A stretch of DNA of 64,000 nt from Tanypteryx hageni (Eukaryota > Arthropoda > Insecta > Odonata > Petaluridae). The stretch is from NCBI GenBank assembly GCA_028673005.1, contig CM054114.1, forward strand, positions 130,096,470-130,160,469, given 5' to 3'. The notes below the pieces were generated by a model. It worked only from the letters and a program-made list of their open reading frames with translations. It made no database searches and had not been told where the DNA came from. The translations under genes were made by a program, and so were the position numbers. This document shows positions 1-12,693 of this stretch, piece by piece (the first letter of the stretch is position 1; each line of letters opens with the position of its first letter).

Positions 1-1520
1 CAGGATAGAATCAAGTTAGTGTTTTAAAAATATCTGAAATGAGGTTTTTTCATAATTTCTTCGCGCGTTGCAGCAGAAATGGAGTGCTCTGAATAATCCT
101 ACTTAATTAAATAATGCGACATTGGTTTTTTTCTCATTATTAGTAGAAATATCTGTATTTGAAGAAATCTGAAGTATGCTCAAAACGCTGGGAGAGTTCA
201 AATTAGTAAATTGTGGCTATATTAAATAATTTTAATGAAATTCGAAGAATGTGCTTACGAACGAGTAAGCGTCAAATTAAATAACCCATGTAGTTTTTAA
301 CACTGCACTCTGTCTTATCATATTGTAAAAATTAGTTTAAAACTAGAATGAAGGTAAATTTCCCTGGAATCTGAGAATGGTTTAATTATTTAGTACATAA
401 ACTGAAAAATTGAATTCAATTGCGAGTATTATAATGATGTTGGTTTCCAGCTCTTGGCGGTATCAAATTAATTACGTATAAATTCAAGAGTCAATTAGAA
501 GAGAGCAAAAATTACGTCCTTTGAATTATTCCACAAAATGAAAAATACGATATAATACGAATTTATTCTTATTAATATTAGAAATATTTGTATTTGACGA
601 AATCTATGTATCCCCAAAAGGCGTGGAGAGTTCATATGAGTAGCCTTAGGGGATATTCTAATATTCGTATTAAATACAATTCGGAGAAAACATTTATAAA
701 CAGTTAAACATATAATTGCATAACCGATCAAATTTTAACAATTTTTGTTTCCTTATGGATTACTGTCAGTTTTTTCTTATGCATAGCGATCATTAAACAG
801 TATTGATAATCATAGGCCATAGATTAAAAATTTTACTGGGATTTTCTGTAAAATTCTTCAATATGTTATAAACGTATGAAATAGATACAGGCCGATTCGT
901 TATGTGACTCACAGTGAACATTTTCTACACGTAACACGTGGCTTTTAATTAAAAGTTAAGGGTGTTTAGGTGTAGTGTGACTTAAAAGGGATTTAAATTT
1001 TCAGCTACTCTGAAAATTAAAGGATTAAATCGTTCGTTAAGGTTTCTATTAGACTCTTTCTTTAATGATTGTATTTCCTTCAAATTACAAGTAAAAAAAT
1101 ATTTTTTTAAACAGCGTTACGTAAGTTTAATGTTCCGCATCTTACGGATTCAAGAGTGCATCACAACAAAATTAAATACTTTCATCCGTTATCTTTATTT
1201 TAAGGAATTAATGTCTACATATTGGTATCGCTGTTTTATCTCAGGCCGGCATTTCTACTCCTATAAACAAAACCAAGAACGCTATTCATCCAATTTTTGT
1301 AACAGATAATCACGTAACGGGCCAAATGGATCCATTCTACCACAAGAAAAATTTATCTGCGAGAAAATTATTCATTCTTTAAATTTTATCTTTTCTTAGA
1401 ATTTTTTTGAAAGCGTACAAAATTCTCGTTCAAAAAAAAACAAGAAAACAAAACCTTTCAGTTTTAGCGAACGATTTGATTATAAAAAATAGGGGAATGG
1501 AAGGCAAAGTGCGTGCATGA
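1..1520. other. AT-rich stretch without recognisable gene
   Basis: The stretch is AT-rich with short, compositionally ordinary reading frames and no protein motif, tRNA box or terminal repeat that I can recognise. I see nothing to annotate as a gene. Confidence 0.6.
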
Positions 1521-1579
1521 TTAGATATCCACGTGGCTGCGCCTCTCAGTTGAGCGAAAGGAGAACGTGCCTAAAGAAT

Positions 1580-2270
1580 TTTTGGAGAGGGGAGAGAGGG
1601 AGAGAGAGAGAGAGATTGCGATGGAACGGGTAAAAGTTTTGGTGGGGAATCGGGGGTGAAAGGTGGTGCCCGAAACGGGGTGACTAGCTGAAGATTTTTG
1701 GAGCAAAAGGCGTGTGCGGGAGTAGAGAACATGGAAGTGGTCTTTCGGGATAAAACGGCTTCCGTGGTCTTCTCTCCTTACGATATCCAGACTCTCATCT
1801 TGACTCCTTCCAACCTACCGACACGACTTCTGCCCACCTTCGCATCTTACCTCTTCTGACCCCCGCTCCCGCTCTAAGGAAGTCTATCCCTCCCTCTTCC
1901 AATTATCTCCACAGGCCGGATTGGAATAGTCGTGGGTTGGTGGGGAGGGAAAGGGAAGGGAGGAAAGCGGAGGTCGGATTGAGGGCGTGAGTAAAATGGG
2001 GCGGTTGAGATGGGTAGGAAGGTGGCGGTATCTGGCGGAAGAGAATTGGAGAGCTTCGGGGGAAAATGAAGTCTAGGCATGAAGAAGGTAAATGAGTTAT
2101 TAAGAGAGAGAGAGGACAAAGAGGAGAGGAAAGGGAGATTGAGAAAAGGAAATTGGAGGAGAGCAGTAGAGAATGCGAATCGCCCTGAGAGAGAGGGAGA
2201 GAGAGAGAGAGGGAGAGAGAGAGGGAGGTAGGGGAGAGGGGGAGGGAGGGAGAGAGGAGGGAAATGAGAG
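1580..2270. repeat. GA-rich low-complexity tracts
   Basis: Purine-rich plus strand with runs of GA dinucleotide near 1590-1615 and again at 2105-2270, where GAGAGG units dominate. Reading frames across it give only Arg/Glu/Gly or Ser/Pro/Leu low-complexity peptides, so I treat them as non-coding. Confidence 0.7.
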
Positions 2271-2424
2271 ATACGACGAATCACAAAGGCAGAACTCATC
2301 TGAATTTTCTTCGAAGAGAAATTTTTTTTTAAAAGGGATCGAAGCTGGTGCGTGGAAAAAACAGTTGAAAGACCAATATGGGCTGTCAATGCAGTATGAA
2401 GAATTCCATAAAAAGATGTTATAA

Positions 2425-4660
2425 AACCGATAAAATTCTCCTCGAAAGACAATTTTAATTGGCGACCTTCGGCGAAAAATTAAACCTCGAGGGAATTTTG
2501 AAAAATATTGCGGATATAAATAAATTGAGTTGAATGGAGTTTATAGAAATAAAATGAAGGCATTCATAATTCTATAGTTTTTATTTGCCTTTTAAAATGT
2601 ATATTTTGCCTAAAAACTGCCGCATTAAAAGTTATATTTCTTTAAAAAATTCACTTCTGCATTCGTGGCTGCTTAAATCTTGTTTAGAATTATGCTGAAG
2701 TATGATACACATCACATGGAAAATTCAATTAATTTTCTCCGTAAAAGCTGGCAAACAGAATAAGTAAATACAAGGGCGAAAATAAGACCGACACAATTTT
2801 GATTACAGTATTTTAATAATACTTCAGGAATTCCCTAATAGTAGAGGAATTAATCTTGTAAAAATAAAATTGATGGACCAAAATAATTTATCCGATAATG
2901 ATCCGCAAAACGTAGCCATTGATGTTTATAATAAAACATATGAAGAGCTTTCGAAAGAGGGAGATGGTGATAGAAGGGAGGGAAGTTCATCTGGTAGAGG
3001 ATGAGACCCGAAGGAAATGCAGGCCCACATCTTTAGTTGGGAGATTCGAGAGAATTTCTCAGATGAAAGTGGACATGAAGAAACGAGTCCGGAGGAGAAT
3101 GTAAATTTATAATTTTTTGGTATCGAAAGATGGCGAGGAAGAGAGAAAGAGCGAAAAGATGGAGCATATTTCCAGAGAAGAGAGATAATGCGGAAAATTA
3201 GGGTCGGAGTCCCAAAACTCTTCGAAAGAGAATAGAAGGAGAATGAACTCTGCCCCCAAAGAGGAAAAAATTATGGAATGAAGATAGAGAAGAGAATGAA
3301 GCAGATGTAACTCGGAAGGAAGAGTGCGCCTGCGGGGATTTTAGCAAAAATTTTGCTGCGGATGAAATGCAAGGTCGTGGTAAAATTATGCAGCATAGAG
3401 CAAAGTTTCGGGCTAACCGTTAAAATTTCTTGTCTTCAAATACCCATGAGCTAATGATGACGCATATTACTTGAAAGTAATTTAGGATAATCTATGGCAT
3501 GGGTGGGATAACATCGAACGAGATGGTCGCATTAATAGTTGCGGGTGCTTAGGCGGTCCCCATTAACAGATAAAGATGCTTTGGCGGACCGCATTATGGT
3601 CCATATCGGAAGTTAACTGAGAGAATGTGAAAGTTTCCAACAGCAAAAGTCAATAATTAATAATATTTTAACGTAAGAGCTTCACAAGAAAAGGTTTTTC
3701 GGTCCTAATTTTAACCAACAAATATAGACAAAATGTCTGTATTACACTTCATGGTTCGTTTTCATGATTACATTACGGACCGTATAAATCTTCTGATGTG
3801 GCCTCCGGACCGTAGTTTTTACGCCTCTAATCGATACTATTATCATTTTATGAAAGTTTAATTCTAAATGCTAATAGTATTTATTATTATTAAGTTCATT
3901 CTTCACCAGCAAGTCGTGAATTACGGAACCCCAAGCTGTCCAAATATATGAAATAAAACGACTGAAAGCAATACGCAATTCCGTCTGATGGAAAATAATT
4001 AAAATTGATGCTTTATGTACCTATATAAATAGATCAAATATAGAATATAAATTAGAGAAATGCGAATTCAAGATATAATCGGCATAGTTCCAGTATTTCA
4101 AAGCAAAATAAATAGTTCATTAGTAGTAATCATCGAATGAGTAAATTTTGTCGTCTATTATTATTGTCTATTTGGACCGCTCTTTAAGAATATAATTTGA
4201 CTTCTCAATAAATCTCCTTAAGGAATTCACGAAAAGTTTTCTCTCCGCAAAAAATCTTACTCCATTTTTCAAACAGTTAGAAGGATAAAATAACCAGAAA
4301 AGCAATTACAGATGTTTCAACTTGAATAAAAGTATTTTAAAAAGGAAATAAGCGTTCACTGAAAATGTGAATTTAATATAAAGTGAGGTGACTACCATCG
4401 CTGATCAAGTAGGGACAATTTCAAATTAGTATCCACTTTAAAGATGGACATATTACAGTGACCTATTCATAGTTCATTAATTGATGGACCAGCATTAGGT
4501 TGATAGATTTAATAGATATTAGACGGCTTTCTGTGACCAGTGAGGGTGCTCAGAGGGAGGGGAGGGGGTTAAATGAAAATTTGGGATATACGAGTAAATA
4601 GTGATTTTTTAAGAAGCGGGACGAGTAATGAAAAGGAGGGGCTATCCTTCCAAATTTAAT
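2425..4660. other. Stretch with nothing recognisable
   Basis: Mostly AT-rich sequence, with a purine-rich patch at about 2940-3320. No gene, terminal repeat or RNA gene is visible. Confidence 0.5.
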
Positions 4661-4829
4661 ATAATAATAATTTATTTAACACAAACAGGATTCCCCAAAT
4701 ACATATGTTATAATAGATTTAGGACAAGAACAGACGACCATGCCCTCGGCAGGATTCGAACCCGCGACCTTTGTATGGGGAGCTAGACAGGCTAACCGCT
4801 CCTCTGCCATTTGAGTCGGTTGGTCCCAC
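4661..4829 (-). mobile_element. tRNA-derived SINE
   Basis: Read on the minus strand, the head starts near 4829. It carries an A-box-like segment at 4809-4793 and a good RNA polymerase III B box (GGTTCGAATCC) at 4762-4752, followed by a non-tRNA body. The element ends in an ATT-rich tail at about 4661-4675. The acceptor stem does not pair, so it is not a functional tRNA gene. The 3' body segment (about 4677-4725) recurs at 14117-14165 inside the LINE, which shows it is a dispersed family. SINEs of this kind depend on a partner LINE for movement; the partner is not identified here. I could not find clear target-site duplications. Confidence 0.7.
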
Positions 4830-4849
4830 TACTGTAACAACTAACTACA

Positions 4850-7060
4850 TTAAAAGCTAAATAAATGGGTAATAGCGGAAAGAACTCACGTCTTTTCATC
4901 TCCAAAAATCTCTAAAATTTCACGCCCAACATATTGCGAAGCGAAAAAGGATGGCGGCTCTTTATATAATTCAAGAGGATACGCAGCGATTCATTTCGCA
5001 CTGAGAACTTCGCACACGCACTTTAAGGAAGGGGTAGGGAGATAAAGAACTCAGCCAAATTAACGGGAGAGTTGAAGGGAGTGGGTATAGGGTTTAGGTT
5101 TTACAATTAATCGCAACGTAGCTGCAGCGACGGAGTGATAAAATTGCTGGCATATATTTCCTTGGCCGTCCAACGGGAGCTAATGCTCTCTGGAGTAAGC
5201 GGAGGTGGTGAGGGTTGCTGTGAGTTTATGGTACGACATGATTATGACGTTAAGTCTTAATTACGTCAGAAATCCTACCCAGCTTACCCCACTCCCTCTT
5301 CTTTCCCACCCTTCATTCCCTTCTTGTTTCCACTTACTCCCTCTCCCATTGGATACAAGCTCCCTGCGAGCATTTTACACCTACGTATTTCGCAAGTGTC
5401 TCGTAATCGGAAGAAGATGGGACTTGGAAGTTGAAGTCCTGGCCTCCTTTGTGTGCCCGCGTTTTGTTCCGGCTGTAATACAATAAGTGATTTTAAATTT
5501 GCCGTTAAAACACTTCCGGTGTTTTGTCTCACTTCAAAAATAAAATTCTGTGGATAATTATATAATAATAAAATTGTTCTTGGTTAATTTTCGCTTGTGA
5601 AATATTTTTTATAATAACTGAATATAAATTCTTAACAAAATTTAATTTAACATGTTTTTTTAGTACGCTATAATAAATTCCGCTCCGCCTTATGAAGACT
5701 TTCCAGAAAAATACCAACAACGCCTCCAATAAACATTGTTAGAAGTAAAGTTAACGTGCTTATTTATTAACGAAGAGATGCATAAATAAGTTTTGTCGAT
5801 TTAAATGTAAGATTTACGACATTATCTATTTAGTTGCATGAGTCTCAAGTTTTGAATTAGATAATATTCTAATATAGATATTACAGCAATTCATCTATCA
5901 AAAATATTAATTTAAACGCCAAATGCAAATTAAGAAAAATTTACGACCGCACCTTCCAGTTAATTGTCCCAAAAATAGACATCTTTAACCATTAATATAA
6001 AAATAATTCTGACGGAAAATGGTTCTTGAGGACCAGACGAAAGCATTCCTAAAATACTTAATCATTTACTTAAATGATCTTCTAATCAATAACTGTTCCG
6101 ATGTCTATCAAAACTCTGATGTCATTAGGATTATTTCGATGAATTAATTATTCAGCCATAATTAACGAGACATTTTCTATAAAAACTCAAATCCTTTACA
6201 TCCATCCCACTCGAGTTCATTGAACTTTCATGGATCAGTAACACAAACGATTTCCATGAAAAATATCAAACTTGTGCAATTGCGATTGCTTGCATATTTG
6301 AGTATAAGCACTTAATATGCTAAGCAGCATTTCATTCATCATACTTATTCAATTTTACCGCTTTAATTTGCGTTTTAGAATCTTCCGCATCCATAAAGCT
6401 GAGCAAAACGTCTTAAATTGTTCATAAAATTGATGGTAGATTTTTAAAAGAGATGAAATTTGCTGATAATAGTTTTTTAAATTGACGAGGGTATTTTCAG
6501 TCTCTCTTATTCACGGTTTCCGCTCGATTGAGGGTCAATATTTTTTCCGAGAAATCACGTGACATAAAACCAACCGTGTCAGTGCGCGTCATCAGACGTA
6601 CAAAAATATAATAATCTCTTTAATCGACAGCAAAAAAAAAAATTATCGTCGTCCTCCGGGTTCAAGCAGCGGATTGTCAACCCAGCAGCCACCCAGCCCT
6701 TATCCCACCCTCATTTTACACATTTTATATTCTGCGAACCGATTTTACCACCTCATTTATCCGACAAATAAAGGAGCCACTTTGTAATCTCGCCTTTCCG
6801 AGAAAATCTAACTTATAATGGCGCGGGGGAGGAAGCAATTTCGAAAGAGGGGAATCAACACGTTCATCAACTCGTCCGAAATCGGGAAAACTTTTGCATC
6901 GACGTTTGCGTAATTAACGCCTTTCTCCGGGAAGAGGGTTAATTTCTATGCCATGAAAAGAAATCCAATCAAAATTTCGAGGTCTTCCCTCTTTCTTTCT
7001 CTCATCCACTTTCTCTCCCTTCCTCAAAGGCTGGTGCCGCTGAATAATTCAGAGTGAATG
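4850..7060. other. Stretch with nothing recognisable
   Basis: Ordinary AT-rich DNA with a short pyrimidine-rich patch at 5280-5345. No supported gene or transposon end was seen. Confidence 0.5.
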
Positions 7061-7065
7061 GATTG

Positions 7066-7205
7066 AAGTGTGTGTGTGTGTAAGAGAGCGAGCGAGAGAG
7101 AGAGAGTGAGAGAAGGAGAAAGGAGGCGAGAGATAGGTCATCGGGAGAGATGGAGGAGAAGAGTGGGAAGGAGGAGAGAGGGGAGGAGTGGGAGGAGGGG
7201 TAGAG
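7066..7205. repeat. TG then GA microsatellite and purine tract
   Basis: A (TG)n run at about 7068-7080 passes into GAGCGAGAGAGAG and then a GGAG-rich purine tract to about 7205. Confidence 0.8.
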
Positions 7206-7965
7206 AAAGAAGACAGGAATGTTTACAGGGTTAGTCGGATCAAGTCATGCGAGAAGGAATCGCAAATGAGAAAATCGTCGGCGCGGGAAATGAGTGGTGG
7301 TATTTTTTCTCCTTTAATCGGTGGATGAACGCTCGAACCTAATCACACGCGAATCCGACGTTCAATTATTGCCCGTCAGGAGACGTTTTTTTGAAAGGAT
7401 TTGCGGACGCGTCGGAGGTCGGTGGTGTGATGTTCATTTTTTTTAGTCAGCGGTGTAGGCGTCGGATGGAGCTGACAGCGTGACGCATTTGAGTTTTTAT
7501 GCGGAGAATGCCTTTTCCAATATTTGATACATGTAGATGATTCTATTTGGTCCTCAATGTCTATGTAATAGAAACAAGAGCTTAGAAGAAAAAGAATTAA
7601 ATAAATATAATTTATTTTATAAATCATAATTATAAATGTATTTTTGATTGCGTACAAAAAGCCGGAGTTATTACTAAAAGAAGTTATCGTTATAAGTAAA
7701 ATAGTGGTTCACATCTTCACCATGTTAGTTTTCACTATTATTTATTGTAATGCGAGAAAGCTATGTGCAAACGTTCAAGATACACTTTTTAAATAAAGTT
7801 GGGAGCACGTTTTCTTAAAAATTGTCAGATTTCTGTTTTGCCTCTCCATTTGGGGAGGTAACAACACGCACCTTAGATTCTCACTGAGCTTCCTCATCCG
7901 TTAAAAATTCATTCCTCTTAAATCGTTAACAATTTCAGGCTTCACTTTGTGGAATTTACTCTTAT
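7206..7965. other. Stretch with nothing recognisable
   Basis: AT-rich DNA with no visible motif, terminal repeat or gene. Confidence 0.4.
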
Positions 7966-7969
7966 CGTA

Positions 7970-8640
7970 TGGTCCCAGCTGATTCACCTCTTCCTACGCG
8001 CAATGCGTATCGAAGAGACAGTGCAATGAATTTCCGGATAGCAAGGGAGAAAAGAAACCTGGTGCCGGCTTTTAGTCTGCTCTTAACAAAGAGGACCAAG
8101 GGGGCAAACAGTTTAACGTCGGAACGCTGACTTCGCGCGGTCTCCTCGAACCACACAAAGAGGGGGCCGGGCGACCTTGAAAAATGATACTTTCACAAAA
8201 CGTATCTCCCCAGCTGATTCACCTCTTGCCTACGCGCAATGGGTATCTAAGTAAGAGGTAGTGCAATGAATAGTCGGATAGGAAGGGAGAAGTGAAACCT
8301 GGTGCCGGCTTTTAGCCTGCTCTTAACGAAGAGACCAAGGGGGCCAACGGCTTAACGTCCCTTCCGAAGGACCGAGAGATGATTTGAGCGCGCTTCTCAT
8401 CTTTTTTTCATTGGCTCGTCCTCGTCTCCTTAGTTCCAACACGCACAAAGAGGGGGCCGGGCGTCCTCGGAAAAAATTCTACAGGATTCGAACCGTGTGT
8501 CGCTTTAGCTGGCGGGACCAACACTAACCACTACACCACCGACTCCCAATGATACTTTTGCAGGATTCGTGCATGCTGCCATTTCGAGCTGCAGACGAGT
8601 AGCATCCAGCGTCCTAACCACTACACCACCGGCACCCCAC
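7970..8640 (-). mobile_element. Composite SINE: two tRNA-like heads and a duplicated body
   Basis: On the minus strand two tRNA-like heads lie in series. Their A boxes are at 8630-8614 and 8540-8524 and share the same 17 bases. The second head has a clean B box at 8493-8483; the first has a degenerate one near 8576-8567. After the second head comes a body of about 260 bp (8470-8207), and a diverged second copy of that body follows at 8179-7970. The junctions between units share an AAGTATCATT-like linker near 8550 and 8195. This looks like a tandem dimer of one SINE, or one SINE inserted into another. Acceptor stems do not pair, so no working tRNA is claimed. Confidence 0.65.
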
Positions 8641-8689
8641 CCCATTCACCCTTTCAGTTCTTTTGCTTAAAATTAAACAGTTTAGCTAC

Positions 8690-8760
8690 AATACCATTTC
8701 AGAGTTTTCAATTTTCCGAATTCGGAGCCACCTAGCGAGAAAATTATGAGCTATATGTAG
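8690..8760. repeat. Short dispersed repeat shared with 14525-14600
   Basis: A stretch starting with a TTTAGYTACAATAC-like sequence and ending TTCGGAGCCACCTAGCG occurs here and, diverged, at about 14525-14600. It is probably the remains of one interspersed family. Class unknown. Confidence 0.5.
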
Positions 8761-8764
8761 AATG

Positions 8765-9177
8765 CAATCGATGGAAAATTCATAGAATGATTTAAATCTA
8801 CATCTAGGGGTGCAGTGAATGCAATGCACCCGGGCGCCGACCGACCGGGGTGCCTTCCCATTCAGGTAATTGTAAGCTATATATTGTTGCAATTCGAGTT
8901 GTAGATACATTCTGTTTGGGAATGTTTCCTTCTTGGTCAGAGTGTAAAGGGAAAGTTGGAGGTACTAAAATGACATGAAATTTACCACGCAAATTTTTTC
9001 CGATCCCTTGCAATACGCGGTCGAATGACTCAAGGCCGCTAGAACACGTATCTGTGGCGACCGAAAATGGGTTCACCGTAGGATATCCCAGGAGGTGGGG
9101 GCGCTACTCTGTTAGTTGCCATCCCGACCCTAGCGAGGAGCTCCAGCGGAGGCGGCAATCCTTTCGTAAAGTACCAT
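8765..9177. other. GC-richer stretch, possible transposon-end debris
   Basis: Around 8808-8855 a GCACCCGGGCGCCGA-type sequence resembles the hAT-like end at 11460-11492. The rest, to the start of the hAT element at 9178, has no recognisable gene. Confidence 0.3.
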
Positions 9178-9460
9178 CAGGGCCGGCCCGAAGTAGGGGC
9201 GAGCCGGGCGGCTGCCAGGGGCGCCAAAGTATTGGGGGCGCTAACCCGATCATCTATGTATATTTTACTTGCAACTGAATACATTTTGGAAACAAATTTA
9301 CATCGAGGGATAGGCAAAAATCTACTTGGAATTCCTATTTCCATTCATTATTAATTATTTTATAGAGTAATGCATAAATGAGCAAGTTCTTCTAAAAACA
9401 TGTAAACAAAAATTTACGGACGGGGGCGCTGGAGCACTTTCTCGCCCGGGGCCGCCCCTG
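9178..9460. mobile_element. Short non-autonomous hAT-like element
   Basis: The element begins CAGGGCCGGC and ends in an imperfect inverse, GGGGCCGCCCCTG. It is flanked by near-identical 8-bp target-site duplications, agtaccat at 9170-9177 and aataccat at 9461-9468. An 8-bp duplication with CAGGG-type ends is the signature of hAT transposons. At 283 bp and without a reading frame it must be mobilised in trans. Confidence 0.8.
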
Positions 9461-9469
9461 AATACCATC

Positions 9470-11430
9470 GAGCTTTCGCTGGAAGAATACCAGATGTTTA
9501 CCATTTTTTGAATTTTCCCTCTTGCCGAGTCTTGGGAATCCCAAATCTGTTTTAAATTGGTTTGGAATAGCTTTTCCGAAACTAGCTTTTCCTACTTCTT
9601 TACGATTCCCTTCCTATGTAAACGTTCATATTCATTTCTAAATAGTACAAAGCTCTTAAATCTCTTTGAGCTTTCGTTGGAGAAGGATCACTTTTCCTCA
9701 GCGGTGTGTGAACAGAAGAGTGTGATATTTGATGATAGGATAGTATACTTCGTTCAACGAAAAATAATTTATTTTTGAAGCTGAAGGAATAATCATTCAT
9801 GAAAAGGAAAACCGCACATACGTAGTGTTTATTTTCTTTATTTAATCGAGGAGGTATTTCATACGATATAACGTGTTTCAGTTTCTATTCGAAAATTATT
9901 TTATTGCTTTCCGCTCACAAGTCCTAAATTGTTTTGAGTTTTTGATAAAATTGTAGGTAAATAGTTATAAAAGATAGATTGAATACGCAGCTAAAGCTTT
10001 TATAATTATAACATCTTAAAAATTTTAACTATGAATCCTATTGAATGCTTACTCATTTTTGAAGAGTTAGTTTACACTAATGTACTTCTGTATTCAGTCC
10101 TTGTATTGAGCCCACGTAAATTAATCGCTTTATACACAAAAGATAACTTATGAATACGAAAGGATTTCTTTACCTATAAGAACGAGGATCGTCGGAATGG
10201 AATGGAATTTTGTCGAAAGCTCGATGCCAGTGTTTTTGTATTTGCACTATTCTTTTTGTTAATTATATCCTTATAGAAGATAATGTAGACTGGTTTTACT
10301 TGTGGAAATTATTCTTATCAATAACTTACCAAATAAGTGTGTGTGTGTGTATGGGGTTACGTTTGATTTCGTACTTATTTGTACATCATATAAATCCGCG
10401 ATGATTTGCTAATACTCAGAAAGCTATAAAAGTTCGAGAGGTAGGTCGAAAATATCTTTAATGGTGGATTATTAAAGTAAGATTTGATATATGGTCTGGT
10501 ATGTATTATTAAAAGGTGGAGAAAGAGTAAAGTGTTTTGGTAGGAACGCGAGTTTGAGGATTGTTATAAACAGTTTTAAAAAATACTTTGATAAAATTCA
10601 ATAAATAAACGCAATGAATGTATTAGTTCTATCCAATAACTAAGAAATTAATCAAGATATTTTATGACAAAAAATCGAATAATGTACAACTGGGTATATT
10701 TGAAATACGATCGAAAAATCGATAAAATCTGGTAAATGGAATTTTTCAGACATAATGCTAATCATTAGTTATATTTTTTTGTGTTTTCTTAACCATCTTA
10801 GTCTTACCATTTTTTGTTTTATAATTGCATTTATATTAATTAATTTATACATTTATCTATGCTATTTCTCTATTGAAGCAATTATTTTATTATTAAACTA
10901 GAGTTTTATTAAAGTCAAACACCTAAACACAAGATTAATATAACATGATATTGCGTGAATGTTGCCCTATGCCGTATTTCGTTGACCGTATGTAAATGTA
11001 CTGGATTCAAATCCCATAACAATTTCTTCAAATAATAATAGAATTATTAACACCTACTTCTTCATTGGATTTTAAAATATCTTAAAATGAAAATACGAAG
11101 TTGGGACTTTGATGTAGGAATGCATAAATAATTGGTTTTGTTTTCTTATAGTTCACATAAATATCGCATCTAATTAGGCTTGTAAAGAACACAAATATAT
11201 TGGAATTTTTGATTGATCATTAAAGTAAGGTGACAGACTTTTAATCAAATGTGCGGCGAGTTTTATAAGTTTCGATCAAGCAGATATAATATTATATGTT
11301 TATCTTTATATTTATGCAACGAATTTTTTCAATCAGTTCGTTCTGGGATACATCGACAGAAATCCATCAGCTTGTCTCCACTCTCTAACGATGAAAAAAG
11401 TCATATTTGTTCATACCACAAAATTTCGCT
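9470..11430. other. AT-rich stretch without recognisable gene
   Basis: Very AT-rich with a small (GT)n run near 10338. No motif or transposon end was seen. Confidence 0.5.
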
Positions 11431-11432
11431 AG

Positions 11433-11492
11433 CAGGGGGGCGCCACACAGATATCTTGCACCCGAGCGCCAGACACCCTAGGCGCAGCTCTG
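11433..11492. mobile_element. hAT-like terminal fragment abutting the LINE 3' end
   Basis: A 60-bp GC-rich remnant starts CAGGGGGGCGCC and ends GGCGCAGCTCTG, which is the form of a hAT terminus. No duplication flanks it. The LINE tail starts at the next base, so the LINE probably inserted into or beside this element. Confidence 0.45.
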
Positions 11493-11824
11493 TCTACATC
11501 TACATGTTAATCTGCAATTCACCTAATTGGTGGGTGGCAGGGGGTACAATGCCCCAAAATCTACCTAAGGATTGCCTATCGCAGGTTGAAATTTTCTATT
11601 GTGATCTCGTATTGCCCTCGAAAGAACGAGCCTAGATAACGCTCCGTCCTTCATTCGATCTCACATATCTTATCGTCACGGTCGTTTCTACCTATATACG
11701 TTAGTGCTTCAATTATTCCTAAAGCCTCGACTTTTAGACATTCCGATCTATATTTCTCCAGAAGCCGCAACCTTGAGTTCAATCTACGATCCTCCAGTGG
11801 TACCCAGTTCAAATCCCTCTATAA

Positions 11825-12070
11825 TTAGGTGACGCTTTCCTTACGTTCGTACTTTTGTTTTACGAATCTGGCTGCTCTGCTGTGTATTCTTTCTAATTGA
11901 ATTATATGTCCCTTCTCGTACGGATCCCATTTGCATGAGGCGTATTCCACTTGTGGTCTAATCAGTGATAAATAACATGTTTCACGTACTTTTTCTGTAG
12001 TGTTCAGTATTATTCTACCTAAGAAAGCCAGTTTCTTTTTGGCCGCGCCTATAACTCGACGAACGTGCAT
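11825..12070 (-). pseudogene. LINE post-reverse-transcriptase C-terminal region
   Basis: The 81-residue stretch contains RPQVEYASCKWDPYEKGHI and then LERIHSRAARFV. This signature follows the reverse transcriptase in CR1/Jockey-type LINEs (RPqlEYAs.vWdP...i..lE.vQrrAarFv). It lies downstream of the catalytic block on the same strand, with about 200 bp of broken sequence between. The 3' untranslated region follows to the TGTAGA tail. Confidence 0.8.
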
Positions 12071-12266
12071 GTCCCACGAAATATCTCGACAAATGGTTAC
12101 TCCTAAATATTTTACATACTCGGCTGCGTGAATATTTATTCCAGCTATTTTATACTCGAAATCTACTTCTATGTTCTTATCTTTCCAGAATGTAACTGAG
12201 GCACATTTAGTGTAATTAATTACAATTTGCCATTCTTTGCACCACGCTGAAATGGCTCTTAAGTTT

Positions 12267-12641
12267 TCACGCAGCGACTGATGGTCTTTCCAGTTTTATT
12301 TCCTTATATAGAACAGTATTATCGGGAAAAAGTCTAATTTTACTACGAAATACCCAGCAGATATCTTTTACATAGATTAAGAAAAGTAGAGGGCCCAATA
12401 CACTTCCCTGAGGAACACCCGACGCAACTTTAACGGGGGACGAGTATTTTCCATCGATGACAACTATGTGTTCTCTATTCGAGAGGAAGTCTCTCACCCA
12501 ACTGACAACTTTCGGATTGATTGCATATTGCCCTAACTTTCGCAATTCATTTCTTATGAAATACTTTATCAAACGCCTTCCTGAAGTAAATGAATATGGC
12601 ATCGACCTGAATATTTTTCTCTCCGCATCGCGACAAATCAT
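12267..12641 (-). pseudogene. LINE reverse transcriptase, catalytic core, mutated
   Basis: This frame holds SGVPQGSVLGPLLFLIYVKDI (residues about 79-99), the classic motif before the active site. The catalytic FADD/YADD box that should follow reads FPDNT at about residues 107-111. The alanine and the second aspartate are both altered. The two aspartates bind the metal ions needed for polymerisation, so this copy is expected to be inactive even without its other breaks. Upstream residues include an FLSNREHIVVIDG block, consistent with the same family. Confidence 0.85.
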
Positions 12642-12693
12642 CCACGAACAAGCCGAGCTGCGTTTCGCATGATCTACCTCTCCGGAATCCGTG

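Noticed and set aside
4752..4829. Possible tRNA gene on the minus strand
   Set aside because: The acceptor stem is not complementary and a SINE body follows directly.
8475..8630. Two possible tRNA genes on the minus strand
   Set aside because: A and B boxes are present, but acceptor and anticodon stems do not pair properly and SINE body sequence follows.
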